Source: a virus
IMG/VR virus record: IMGVR_UViG_3300011116_000886
Span: 1-40,164 of that record
Length of the DNA: 40,164 nt
Reading direction: 5' to 3' (one strand)
The notes below the pieces were generated by a model. That model saw only the letters and a list, made by a program, of their open reading frames with translations, was not told the origin of the DNA and searched no databases. Positions within the stretch are counted from its first letter, which is position 1. Each line of letters begins with the position of its first letter. A program made the translations under genes and the position numbers. This document shows, one piece after another, positions 16,810 to 25,671 of the stretch.

Positions 16810-18694
16810 CATGACGGCGGCAGGTGGACCCGGTGGCGGCGCCGGTGGCCTTGGCGAGCTCATTACAGCGCTCGCCCGGTATTCGGCGGCGCTCGAAACC
16901 ATCGCCGGGAGTATGCCCGATGCCACAGCAGGCCCGACGGCAGACACCGCGGATACGGGACGTGAGACCATGGCGGCGCCCGAAGCCGGCGGTGGTTTGT
17001 TTGCGTCGGTGGGTGAATTCTTCAAGCGCCAAGCCCCCATGGCAACGGCAATGGTGGCATGGTTGAAGAAGAAACCGCCGGCAACGCCAACGCCGGAGCA
17101 AGCAGCCAAACCTGTAGTTGAGGCAATTAAGGGACAGGAAGGCGGAACAGCTACGGCAGGCCCGGAGGCAGGCGCTCCAACGGTAGTCATCGACCCGTCA
17201 CTACAAGCGGCAATTGACGCCAACACCGCGGCGCAATTGGGGCTAGAGGAAGGCCTTGCCAAGCGCCAAGCGGCAGAAGCAACCGAAGCCGAAGCCATGG
17301 CGCAAGCGCTCCAATCGCCCACCCAAGCAATGGCCCAAGCGCTTGACGATGCAAGGAAGGCGACGGCGGCAGCGGCAGCAGAATACCAGACGGCAGTTCA
17401 GGCGGCAGCAGACGCAGACCAAGATCTGGCGGAAGCGCAAGAGGCAGCGAGCGCCAAGGCCTTGGCGCAGCGCAAGGTAGACGCTGCGGCGGAACACAAC
17501 GCAGCCATGAAGGCGGCGGCAACCGCCAAGGTAAAGGCGCCCGGAAGCGCTGGGCAGGGATTGGCAACGCCTACGGCACCGGGAGCAGTTCCGGCAGCCG
17601 GCGCCAAGCCTGCAATCGGGGCGGCAGGCGGAACAATGGCCAAGGCCGGCGGCGCGGCAGCCAGTGCAGCCGGCGGCATGGCAGCCGGGGCGGCGGCCTT
17701 GGCGGCGGCGCCCGTGGCATTCCTCGAAATGGTGCAAGGCCTGGCGGGCAAGATTGGTTCATTCGTTGACGCAGTCAATCCGGGAATCATGGTGCAACTG
17801 GACATGGCGACGCGGGACCTTACCGCGGTTATCGGCACAGCCTTGGCGCCAATCATGCAAGCCATTGTCCCAATCATCAAAGACTTTGCTTCCGCATTGT
17901 TGCCAGTGGCGCGTTTGGTGGCGGAAACGTTTGGCAGAATCATTGAATCACTTCAACCAGCTATTGATGCAATAACGGAAATTTTCTTCATTGCAGCGGC
18001 AACCCTTATGCCGATTGTGGAAATGGTAGGGGACATATTTACCACTATTGCCCCGATATTTACGGCACTAGCGGCAGTGGCCAAAGCCATTTGGCTAGCA
18101 TTCGGCAGCTTGGTAACGGCGCTTGTCGGCATCATGCGGGACCTATTCGGTTTTAACGTGGGCAACGTCTTGAAAGACTTTGCGGAAGGCGTGCAGGTAG
18201 CAATGAACAACCTTATCGCGGTATTGGTCCGCGGCATTGCAAGCCTTCTGAAGTTCTTCGGGTTCACGTCGGCGCTTTCCAATCTCACCAAGTTTTTCAA
18301 GGGGCTAGCGGCGCCGAAGGCAAGCGCCGAAGGGATCGCGGCGGCGCAGAATGCACAGGTAAAAAGCATTGAGTCGGTGGGCAGGGATGCGGCGCTAGCG
18401 GCGGTTATTGCGTCAGTGGTTCCCGGTGGCAAGGCGGGCAAGAAGCCGGAAGACTTCTACGCGGACATGGTATCGGAACTGGAAGGCATCGGCGGCAACG
18501 GCACGGACCTGGTAGCGGCAATCAATGCCCTTCCGGCTAAGATCGCTTCCAGCGTGGCAAGCCTGATTCCCAAGCCGGTGAAATCAGCGGTGCAGGCGGT
18601 AGGCTCCGGCATTGCGACGGCATACGATTACACTATTGGCGCAGTGGGCCGCGGTATCGGTTCGGCAGCCGGCGCCCTCATATACGGGAGCTAA
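16793..18694 (+). CDS. Tape measure protein
   Basis: 633-aa Ala/Gly-rich protein directly after the tail chaperone. Residues 100-240 are a long Ala/Gln/Glu helical segment (coiled coil), 255-310 a Gly/Ala-rich hinge, and 310-510 several hydrophobic helices (for example TALAPIMQAIVPII and FFIAAATLMPIVEMV) that could enter the host membrane during ejection. This is the usual tape measure layout. At roughly 1.5 angstrom per residue the length predicts a tail near 95 nm. The start overlaps the frameshifted chaperone. No protease or lysozyme domain was seen within it. Confidence 0.87.
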   Translation: MAASIDMTAAGGPGGGAGGLGELITALARYSAALETIAGSMPDATAGPTADTADTGRETMAAPEAGGGLFASVGEFFKRQAPMATAMVAWLKKKPPATPTPEQAAKPVVEAIKGQEGGTATAGPEAGAPTVVIDPSLQAAIDANTAAQLGLEEGLAKRQAAEATEAEAMAQALQSPTQAMAQALDDARKATAAAAAEYQTAVQAAADADQDLAEAQEAASAKALAQRKVDAAAEHNAAMKAAATAKVKAPGSAGQGLATPTAPGAVPAAGAKPAIGAAGGTMAKAGGAAASAAGGMAAGAAALAAAPVAFLEMVQGLAGKIGSFVDAVNPGIMVQLDMATRDLTAVIGTALAPIMQAIVPIIKDFASALLPVARLVAETFGRIIESLQPAIDAITEIFFIAAATLMPIVEMVGDIFTTIAPIFTALAAVAKAIWLAFGSLVTALVGIMRDLFGFNVGNVLKDFAEGVQVAMNNLIAVLVRGIASLLKFFGFTSALSNLTKFFKGLAAPKASAEGIAAAQNAQVKSIESVGRDAALAAVIASVVPGGKAGKKPEDFYADMVSELEGIGGNGTDLVAAINALPAKIASSVASLIPKPVKSAVQAVGSGIATAYDYTIGAVGRGIGSAAGALIYGS

Positions 18695-18697
18695 TCC

Positions 18698-19762
18698 ATG
18701 GCATTTGAATTCGTGGAAAGCCTCCGGCAAGTTTCTAGCAGCAACCATAACATGGGCGGCAGCAAGGCCACTATGGTGGGATTTGTTGATCCCGCCAAGT
18801 ATGATTTGCCCGATGTGATTACAGAAATAATCGGAAGTTCTACACCCAAAGGAAACGGCGCCCTAATTCGCGTCCTACCATTGGCCCACCCCCAGTTTCC
18901 TTGGCTATTTGCGGAAAACGTGGCCATCTCCGGCGTAAGCTTCGATGTGAACGGCAACACAATTGACACCTATACCAACGGATTAGAAGCGCCGGCGCTT
19001 CCACATTATGCCAAATACAACCTTTACCGGTGTGAAATAACCTTTGCGCCAAGGCCCTACGCTGTTTTGCGGGATACGGCAATCGAAGTGGGCAAGCTTG
19101 ATTGGATAGACGACAACGGGGTGGCGCAGAACAACACGTGGGCGAAGGAATGGGATCGGTTTACCGATTACGACGAAGTACCCGCGGCGGAATTCATAAC
19201 AGCGCAACAGGGACAATTCAAATTCAAAGCCCAAGGCGCAGCCGGAACCAACAACCCAGACGGCGCAACGCTTCCCGGGCAGGTTAGAATCATTCAACGA
19301 AAATCAGGCTTAAAGATATTTTGGTATCAGGTACCGATCACATATTTAGAACCCAACAGCCGGCACTACGGCTATATTTTTCAAGGCCTCGGGCACGTGA
19401 ACCAGTTTTATTGGAACTCATACGACCCGGGCACCCTATTGTTCCAAGGCGTTTCGCATCGACGATACGTGCCGGCTTACCCCGGATTCGTGGGCCTTGG
19501 CGGCGGTGGGCCTCCGGCAATTGTCTCACCGTTGAAATTGGTTGATCTCGAAATGACCTTCAGCCGATTCGACCCTGAAACAGACCCAACGTACAAACCG
19601 CCGGCGGCAGTCGGCAACAATGTGCCGGGCGGGCATAATCTGCTTCCTTGGTTTGGCGCGGGTGGCAGGTACCATTACTACGTAGAATCAACACTCAACA
19701 AGAAACCAATTTACCCCTCGTTCCCGTTCCAATTGTTGTTTACCGACCCAGACGTGGCATGA
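18698..19762 (+). CDS. Probable distal tail / baseplate protein
   Basis: 354-aa beta-rich protein immediately after the tape measure, where siphoviruses encode the distal tail protein. It has many aromatic residues and two halves: an N-terminal domain with LPLAHPQFPWLFAENVAI and a C-terminal one with ITYLEPNSRHYGYIFQGLG. Family not recognised. The order tape measure, distal tail, tip proteins supports the call. Confidence 0.55.
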   Translation: MAFEFVESLRQVSSSNHNMGGSKATMVGFVDPAKYDLPDVITEIIGSSTPKGNGALIRVLPLAHPQFPWLFAENVAISGVSFDVNGNTIDTYTNGLEAPALPHYAKYNLYRCEITFAPRPYAVLRDTAIEVGKLDWIDDNGVAQNNTWAKEWDRFTDYDEVPAAEFITAQQGQFKFKAQGAAGTNNPDGATLPGQVRIIQRKSGLKIFWYQVPITYLEPNSRHYGYIFQGLGHVNQFYWNSYDPGTLLFQGVSHRRYVPAYPGFVGLGGGGPPAIVSPLKLVDLEMTFSRFDPETDPTYKPPAAVGNNVPGGHNLLPWFGAGGRYHYYVESTLNKKPIYPSFPFQLLFTDPDVA

Positions 19763-20193
19763 TGATGAAACAGGAACCCAAGCTACCATTGCTCCGAGCA
19801 GGCGACGGCGCAACGTTGTCAATGGTCGGCAACGCAATCGAAATCGGCACCGCCGGAACCAAGCCTATTGTGGCGCGTATCACGGGAAGCTATGGCACCA
19901 GCGAGAGCGGCAACACGATTTATATGTGGGAGGAAATGACGGTAGCGGGCACCGGGCAGGATTACGAATTGAAGGAATTCGGTATTGTCGGCGACGGCGA
20001 AACCAACCAAGCTTTTGAAATGAATAACCTCCCGGCAGCTACCGGCAGGATTGTTCGGCTACGGGTGCGCGGCGCCGGAAGCGAGAACCGCGGGCAGATC
20101 AATTATGAATTCGACCTCGGCGGCGGCGGTAGTGGCTCCACCATTTCATCCGTTCAATGCGTGGGCAATATCCTATATGTGACCTACGAGTAG
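19759..20193 (+). CDS. Tail-tip associated protein, unknown
   Basis: 144-aa protein; start set at the first ATG of ATGATGATG, which overlaps the upstream stop. Beta-rich with a Gly-rich C-terminus (FDLGGGGSGSTISSVQC). Residues 60-120 (GNTIYMWEEM, LKEFGIVGDGET) suggest a small OB-like or beta-barrel domain, but I cannot name it. Part of the tightly coupled tail-tip operon. Confidence 0.55.
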   Translation: MMMKQEPKLPLLRAGDGATLSMVGNAIEIGTAGTKPIVARITGSYGTSESGNTIYMWEEMTVAGTGQDYELKEFGIVGDGETNQAFEMNNLPAATGRIVRLRVRGAGSENRGQINYEFDLGGGGSGSTISSVQCVGNILYVTYE

Positions 20194-20197
20194 CACC

Positions 20198-20641
20198 ATG
20201 GGCGAAGTCAAAACGTTTCAATGCTGGGACAGCAAGACCTCGACTTTCTACGGCGCCCTTCCGCGCCCTTATTCGTGCTGCGGATGGAAGGCGCCACCGG
20301 CTAGCGTAAGCGGATTGTGGCATTGTTCCGGCGGAATCTGCGGAACCTTCCCGACAACACCAACGGCATTTACGCTACCGCTATCATCGCCATGCGGGGA
20401 CGTTTACAGTTATTTTTCCATTGGCCTACCTTTTAGTTTTTCAACAACGCTCAGCCTTTGCACCGAGCCTACCGGGGCGGTGGTGGGCACCGTGGGCGGC
20501 ATTGGCCCCGGCATTTTCACGCCGGCGGGCAGCGGTAACGGGTGCTCGTTTGTTGGTGGCGTCTATTCGTTTACCTTGTCGGGGACTTTGGTTCAAGGCC
20601 CTGCAACGCTGCAAATAACCATCAACGCGGTGACAATGTGA
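20198..20641 (+). CDS. Cysteine-rich tail-region protein, unknown
   Basis: 147-aa protein with eight cysteines in the first two thirds (including a CC pair at YSCCGW and W-H-C-S-G-G-I-C), then a beta-rich Gly/Phe/Thr part. No signal peptide. Eight cysteines suggest disulfides or metal binding in a particle that works outside the cell. The next two genes are also cysteine-bearing and coupled to it by GTGA and TGATG. Function unknown. Confidence 0.55.
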   Translation: MGEVKTFQCWDSKTSTFYGALPRPYSCCGWKAPPASVSGLWHCSGGICGTFPTTPTAFTLPLSSPCGDVYSYFSIGLPFSFSTTLSLCTEPTGAVVGTVGGIGPGIFTPAGSGNGCSFVGGVYSFTLSGTLVQGPATLQITINAVTM

Positions 20642-21696
20642 ACGGATTCAAGGGCGAATTACTGGCCGGCAATTGTCTTAACCAAGTGGACGCCGGATCG
20701 GCGTTCCCATCGGTTTCGCTTCATGTGCTTTTCTACACTCGGGAGATCACGCAGCCGGTAGATTTTCAAACGGGGCTATGCAATAACAAGATGATTCTTC
20801 CGCATGACGCAGCGGGCAAAAACGCAATACCGTACGGATCGGATACCGGACTCCCAAACGGCGTAACGTTTCGGCAGAAGGTTAAATTCGACCTGGCGGA
20901 CGTGGCCAAATGGCTCTTGGTGGTGACGGCGCCCTACAGCATCCCGGCGTATACGGTGACCTATACAGGCCCGCGGTTCACGATGCCGAGCACCTATATT
21001 CGGCTCACCAAGCGAGACCAATCAGCCGATCCCTACCTTGCAGCCGGTAACGTCTACTGGCAAGATGCAACAGATACGACATGGGGCGAGGACTGGCTCG
21101 GGAACCTTTTGCCCGGCGGGTGGTGTTATTCCAATCGGCACGTTGCAGAACCCATGATGGCGGACTCATTTTTCGAGGATTCGCTTTCAGACGTGAACCG
21201 AAGCGGCGCGGCAATACACGAGGACTTCACCCCATTTTGCGAAGCGCTTCCCGTCTACAACGAAGCCGGAGGACTGGAAGGTACGTTTGATGGGTTGGCA
21301 TGGATTGCGTTTTGGAACTTGGGCGCGGTAAAGAACCCGGTGAAGCCCCCCGATGATGCCGTCTATATTGGGCCCCCACCGGTACCGAAGCTTGACCCGA
21401 AGCGGCAGATATTAGTATTGGAAGTGTGGATTTATCTAGCGAAGAATTCTAGCGGCAAGTTTCTCAAAAGCCCGCGGGTAGCAGCGCTTCGGTATTGGAC
21501 CTATACTCGGATTGTCGGCGGAATAACCACCCCGTGGGACCCCTACCTGTTTTTTGGCGCTGGCGCTTCGGTAGGCGGCGGCATAGCGGTACCGATTAGG
21601 TTCCCACTATTGCAGAACGCCAACAATCCCGACAAGCTGGAAGAGCAGATAGCGTACCTTTCGCTTTCCAATCTCAAATTCTTTATTGGTGCCTGA
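20638..21696 (+). CDS. Tail-tip / baseplate protein, unknown
   Basis: 352 aa from GTG 20638, which overlaps the previous stop as GTGA; the frame is open upstream but only as a shadow of the preceding gene. Beta-rich with many Trp/Tyr/Pro. Segments such as FDGLAWIAFWNLGAV and KRQILVLEVWIYLAKNSSGK suggest a folded structural domain. I do not recognise the family. By position it belongs to the tail tip. Confidence 0.55.
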   Translation: MNGFKGELLAGNCLNQVDAGSAFPSVSLHVLFYTREITQPVDFQTGLCNNKMILPHDAAGKNAIPYGSDTGLPNGVTFRQKVKFDLADVAKWLLVVTAPYSIPAYTVTYTGPRFTMPSTYIRLTKRDQSADPYLAAGNVYWQDATDTTWGEDWLGNLLPGGWCYSNRHVAEPMMADSFFEDSLSDVNRSGAAIHEDFTPFCEALPVYNEAGGLEGTFDGLAWIAFWNLGAVKNPVKPPDDAVYIGPPPVPKLDPKRQILVLEVWIYLAKNSSGKFLKSPRVAALRYWTYTRIVGGITTPWDPYLFFGAGASVGGGIAVPIRFPLLQNANNPDKLEEQIAYLSLSNLKFFIGA

Positions 21697-23195
21697 TGCC
21701 TTTTGAAATTGGAACCGTCAACCTGATACCGCCGGAAGGCGAAGCCCGCGGCAATCATCGGTTTGCTGTTGCGCAGTATATTTGCGCGCCCAGCTCGGCG
21801 GGGTATTCGGTACCAATCACGTTTGATTGTGCGCTAGCGTGTACCGCTATCGGGTGGCCTATGCAAATGGGCGTGCTTTACCTGACCTTTGCCCGAGACC
21901 CGTCTACCTGCCCTTCGGTGGGTTCTGGCCCGTCGCGGTATATTCCTCAGCCGGTGACAATGGGCTTGGGCTGCTTGCCACAGGCGCCGGTACCGGAGGG
22001 AATATGGCAAGGTGAAGCTAACCTATCGTCTATTCTGCTTGCAGGCCCACCAGATTACGGCATGAGCTTCCGGTTTCGGGCCGTTATGACGGTAAACACC
22101 GACGCAACCCTTGGCCTATTGGTGACAATGGAGCGCCTGGTACCGGCGGTAGAATTCACGCCGGCGCCGGCGGATGGGAGCAACACCTACGTTACCTGCG
22201 GAACGTTCAGCGTAACGCTCACCCGGATTCTTGACCCGCTAGCGGACCCTCTCGACAGGAACACGACATGGGTTATGGGGCACCCTGACCCGATACCGTT
22301 TGTCCCCGCGGGCACCTATTGCGAGACAGACATACGCTCAGCGACGGCAACCATTCAGCTTATGCCCTACCGTTTGGGCTGCAACGGGAAGGCGGAGAAT
22401 GGCGCGCTATCGGATTGCAGCATGGACACCGGGAAGAGAACCTATTCATGCCTGGCGGCGCTGGTCAAGCCCGCGGTGGCCGGCACATTCAGGCCCCAGT
22501 GGAGCCAGCTAGGCGTGAACCGCACCGGTGGGCGCCTCGGCTGCTTCAAGGGGAATAATTCGGCTACCGGATTGTTGCCACCAGTGGCGGCGGTACTCGA
22601 CCCGACACCAATCTACCCTACCGCGGCGGACCTTCTAAACACCGGGTGCGGCGGCGAGGACCCGGTGAACGGCGCCGAAAAACAGCAGATACAATATACG
22701 TCGGTGGCAGGTTTCGATTTAGTGGTCAAATCCGTGGCCAAGGGCGCGCCATGTGTGGCCATTCGCATTCCCGGCGGCACGTGGACCATCGGCACCTATA
22801 CGCTTGACCTCGGCGTGCTAGCGGATACCGGACACTGGGTGGCAACGGTGACGTTTGCCGGTGTGGCAGGCAACCCGGTAGTGATTCTATATGGGCTAGA
22901 ATTCCCTTCCGGAGTTACTGCGGAATGTGTAGACAATGCGATAGCGCCTTCTAGCATGATGGCGCCAATGGAACCGGCGGCAACGTATCAGGTGGAACGG
23001 CTTGCAATCATTGAGCGGATGAAAACCCGGGCCGCTACCGCATGCGTGCACCTTGGGGAGCTAATCGACCCGAAGCCGGCGTGTGGGTGTTCGGCGCTCC
23101 ACTCCTGCACCATTCATGGCGAGTGTGTCCGGTTTGGCGCTCAAGGCTCCCGATTTAAGTCTTGTTCGGATTGCAGCGACTACCGGCAGCCATGA
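21696..23195 (+). CDS. Large cysteine-rich tail-tip protein with C-terminal Cys/His ribbon
   Basis: 499-aa protein with over twenty cysteines spread along its length, starting at a TGATG overlap. The bulk is beta-rich. The last 50 residues form a compact Cys/His cluster (C-x-H-x-G-E, then CGC, HSC-x2-HGEC and SCSDC). I associate this kind of ribbon (CxHRGE...C..C...HG.C) with many planctomycete proteins, which is one argument for the host. In a virion it may bind zinc. Function unknown; tail tip or receptor contact is likely. Confidence 0.6.
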   Translation: MPFEIGTVNLIPPEGEARGNHRFAVAQYICAPSSAGYSVPITFDCALACTAIGWPMQMGVLYLTFARDPSTCPSVGSGPSRYIPQPVTMGLGCLPQAPVPEGIWQGEANLSSILLAGPPDYGMSFRFRAVMTVNTDATLGLLVTMERLVPAVEFTPAPADGSNTYVTCGTFSVTLTRILDPLADPLDRNTTWVMGHPDPIPFVPAGTYCETDIRSATATIQLMPYRLGCNGKAENGALSDCSMDTGKRTYSCLAALVKPAVAGTFRPQWSQLGVNRTGGRLGCFKGNNSATGLLPPVAAVLDPTPIYPTAADLLNTGCGGEDPVNGAEKQQIQYTSVAGFDLVVKSVAKGAPCVAIRIPGGTWTIGTYTLDLGVLADTGHWVATVTFAGVAGNPVVILYGLEFPSGVTAECVDNAIAPSSMMAPMEPAATYQVERLAIIERMKTRAATACVHLGELIDPKPACGCSALHSCTIHGECVRFGAQGSRFKSCSDCSDYRQP

Positions 23196-23227
23196 TAAGA
23201 TAGGCGCCAAACCTTTGGAGTACGCAG

Positions 23228-23482
23228 ATGGACCCAACCTGGATTCAAACCGTAGGATTGCCAACGGCGGCATTGGTAGCGATTGGCTACGGCGTCTGGT
23301 CTACTTCGCAGTGGATCGCTCAGCACCTGATCATCCCGATACGGGACAGGCACTTTGAGTTTTTGAGCAGCCTTAGCCAAACCCTTGAAACCATTGCGAC
23401 GACACAGGAGCACATGGCGAGGGAAATCACCGAGCTAGCGCGCAGTAACACCGAAATATCTCGCATGAATGGGGCGAAGTAA
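23228..23482 (+). CDS. Small membrane protein with coiled coil, holin candidate
   Basis: 84-aa protein. Residues 8-37 form one hydrophobic membrane segment (TVGLPTAALVAIGYGVW core), followed by a charged helix and a coiled coil (FLSSLSQTLETIATTQEHM). It starts after a GGAG site and overlaps the next gene as TAATG. One membrane span plus a cytoplasmic or periplasmic coil fits class III holins or spanin-like proteins. The adjacent secreted protein and protease support a lysis block. It could instead be an unrelated membrane anchor. Confidence 0.5.
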   Translation: MDPTWIQTVGLPTAALVAIGYGVWSTSQWIAQHLIIPIRDRHFEFLSSLSQTLETIATTQEHMAREITELARSNTEISRMNGAK

Positions 23483-24135
23483 TGATGTGGCTTATCTGCT
23501 TAATGCTTGCAACAGACCCTACGGTGAGCCTACCGCCGGCGGTGGCGGCAATGCCCGGGCGCCTGGTGCAGATTGCAGCCAAGACGGATTGCAAGTTAAT
23601 CCGGTGGTACCTGGCGGGAGACGATGCCGACCTGATCGTGATGGAATCGACCCGAAGCGCGATATTCTCAGCCATGGCGCCGGGGCGATATCGGATCTTG
23701 GCATGGACGGCGGCGGGAGACATCCCAAGCGAGCCGGCGGTATGCGTGGTAACGGTTGGAAGCGCTCCACCGGCGCCACCCGGGCCAGTGGTGCCGACGG
23801 ACCCGCTAGCGGTGGCGCTGAAGGCATTGTTTGAAGCGTACCAAGATCCCGCCAAGGTGGCACAATTGGCAGCGCTGGCAGATGTATACCGAAGAGCAGG
23901 CAAGGCGGCGGGAGATCCCGAGATCAAAACAGCGGGCGACTTGTTTGGGTTTGCGCGCCGGCAAGCGGTGGCGGTGCTTCCACCAATGGCATTGGAAGCC
24001 ATGCGGGCGAAGCTTGGCGAAGAACTGGCCGCGGTATTGCCAACAGACCCAGATGCGGCGCTTACTCCTTCTATTCGCACAGCGGCAACGGAAATTTACA
24101 ACAAATTAGCAGCAATCTTGGAGAGCTTGAAATGA
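23482..24135 (+). CDS. Secreted protein with PKD-like domain
   Basis: 217-aa protein. A short signal peptide (MMWLICLMLA) leads into a beta domain at residues 14-95 whose end, GRYRILAWTAAGDIPSEPAV, resembles PKD/Ig-like domains of planctomycete secreted proteins. A Pro-rich linker (PPAPPGPVVPTD) follows, then a helical domain of about 115 residues. It is coupled on both sides, to the membrane protein and to the papain-like protease, so it may act at the cell surface in lysis or exclusion. Function unknown. Confidence 0.55.
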   Translation: MMWLICLMLATDPTVSLPPAVAAMPGRLVQIAAKTDCKLIRWYLAGDDADLIVMESTRSAIFSAMAPGRYRILAWTAAGDIPSEPAVCVVTVGSAPPAPPGPVVPTDPLAVALKALFEAYQDPAKVAQLAALADVYRRAGKAAGDPEIKTAGDLFGFARRQAVAVLPPMALEAMRAKLGEELAAVLPTDPDAALTPSIRTAATEIYNKLAAILESLK

Positions 24136-25019
24136 TGGTAGATTATGTGCCGGGGTGGGTGGATGATCCAGAATCCGTCGCAGTGGTGGCCGGCGCCCAG
24201 CCCTTCCCGTTTTTCTCAATGACACCGGCAGCGGAACGGCAGACGATACCGCTGGAGGTTTTCCTCTGGAAGGCCCGCGAGAAGATCACCGGAAAACCGT
24301 GGCCGGGCAGGAATCAGGGGCAGATTGGAAGCTGCGTGAGCTTCGGCACCGCGGCAGCAATTGAGGCAACGATGGCCGCGGAAATCCTGGCGGGGCAAGC
24401 CGAAGAAGTGAAGGACCTTTGCCAAGAAGTCATCTACGCCGGCAGCCGGGTGGAAGTCGGCGGCGGCAGGATTAGCGGCGACGGTTCGGTAGGGGCGTGG
24501 GCCGCGGAGTTTGTGCGGCGGTGGGGCGTGGTGGATCGCGAGGTATACGGCAGCGAGGACTTGCGCCGGTACGATGAAAGCCGATGCCGACAGTGGGGGC
24601 GAACCGGCGTACCTGATAGCATAGAAACCGTGGCACGCCTTCACCCGGTGCGTGCGGTTACACTCGTGAAAACGTTTGGGCAGGCATGCCAAGCCTTGGC
24701 TAGCGGGTACGGCATCTCTGTTTGTTCTAGCCGCGGGTTTGTCTTCCAACGTGATGCCGACGGCTTCGCCAAGGCTAGCGGAACGTGGAACCATTGCATG
24801 GCGCTTTTAGGCTACAAGGAAGGAAGCAGGCCCGGCGGGTGGATCTGCAACAGTTGGGGCGACAATAAGCACACCGGGCCGGTGGGCGCCGGCGAGGCGC
24901 CGCGGTGTGGGTTTTGGGCTGACGCGGAAGTAGTTGATAGAATGTTGGGAGCCGGTGACAGTTGGGCCTTTTCGGGCCTTGACGGTTTCCCGGCGCGCCG
25001 AATCAATTGGAGCATTTAA
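24132..25019 (+). CDS. Papain-family (C1A) cysteine protease, candidate lysin
   Basis: 295-aa protein starting at an ATGA overlap. All catalytic residues are present in order: N61-Q62-G63 and C68 in NQGQIGSC (oxyanion-hole Gln and nucleophile, same spacing as papain), H221 in WNHCMALLGY, and N240 in CNSWG. There is no signal peptide and no long inhibitory propeptide. Papain-like enzymes hydrolyse peptide bonds. The gene follows a membrane protein and a secreted protein where lysis genes usually sit, and no lysozyme, amidase or transglycosylase was found anywhere. It may therefore degrade the protein-rich envelope of the host. A virion-associated or tail-processing protease is the alternative. 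Confidence 0.88.
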   Translation: MMVDYVPGWVDDPESVAVVAGAQPFPFFSMTPAAERQTIPLEVFLWKAREKITGKPWPGRNQGQIGSCVSFGTAAAIEATMAAEILAGQAEEVKDLCQEVIYAGSRVEVGGGRISGDGSVGAWAAEFVRRWGVVDREVYGSEDLRRYDESRCRQWGRTGVPDSIETVARLHPVRAVTLVKTFGQACQALASGYGISVCSSRGFVFQRDADGFAKASGTWNHCMALLGYKEGSRPGGWICNSWGDNKHTGPVGAGEAPRCGFWADAEVVDRMLGAGDSWAFSGLDGFPARRINWSI

Positions 25020-25348
25020 TGATGTTAACCCCATACCCAACCGACTTCCCAACCTACGCTTTGGGCCTGCTTGTGGATCGCGTCAAGGGCGGCGACATTC
25101 CCGCGCCTGTTTTGGTCCATGCGTGCTGGAATGTGGCCGGTTATGCGCTAGCGCAAACCCTTGGCGGCGGGCCCCTGATTACCGCGGACCCAGTCGCCGA
25201 AACCTTGGAAGGCGCCGGCGACCTGGCGGTGCTTGAGGCGGCGATTGAACAGGAACCGACTTGCGCTCAGGCAGTGCAAGGCCTGTTCCCGTGGTCATTG
25301 GTTCTAAGCATCGCAATTCGGATTCTCACCAAGCAATTGGGGCTCTGA
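25019..25348 (+). CDS. Small protein after the protease, unknown
   Basis: 109-aa protein coupled to the protease by TAATG; a second ATG follows at 25022. Mostly helical, with a hydrophobic C-terminal segment (FPWSLVLSIAIRIL) that could be a membrane anchor or amphipathic helix, followed by a short basic end. Not recognised. Its place suggests a part in lysis, for example a protease inhibitor or partner. Confidence 0.5.
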   Translation: MMLTPYPTDFPTYALGLLVDRVKGGDIPAPVLVHACWNVAGYALAQTLGGGPLITADPVAETLEGAGDLAVLEAAIEQEPTCAQAVQGLFPWSLVLSIAIRILTKQLGL

Positions 25349-25350
25349 TT

Positions 25351-25671
25351 ATGAAATTTGCAGTCATTAACGCAAGCGCCAGCGGTAGCAACGCAATCGT
25401 TGCAGCCGCTACCGGCAAGCGAATCCGAGTGGTCTCCTACGTAATTGTCGCAGCCGGCGCGGTAACGGCAACTTGGCAATCGGCATCGACGGCGCTATCG
25501 GGACCAATGAGCCTTGCGGCCTCCGGTGGCGCGTCGGCGTCTATCGGAATTATGGCACCGGGTGGAGCGTATGGGCTATTCCAAACGGAATCCGGCGAAG
25601 CTCTAAACCTTAGCTTAGGCGGCGCGGTAAACGTTGCTGGTCATTTGTGTTATTTGGAAGTAACAATATGA
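25351..25671 (+). CDS. 106-aa beta-rich virion protein, paralogue of the 9629 gene
   Basis: ATG 25351 was chosen, two bases after the previous stop. Same length and motif order as the 9629 product (KRIRVVSY core, TALSGPM, Gly-rich turn, AGHLCYLEV end), but richer in Ala and Ser. It is coupled by ATGA to the lectin-like gene downstream. Probably a small beta-sandwich that mounts or spaces an adhesin; function not known. Confidence 0.65.
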   Translation: MKFAVINASASGSNAIVAAATGKRIRVVSYVIVAAGAVTATWQSASTALSGPMSLAASGGASASIGIMAPGGAYGLFQTESGEALNLSLGGAVNVAGHLCYLEVTI

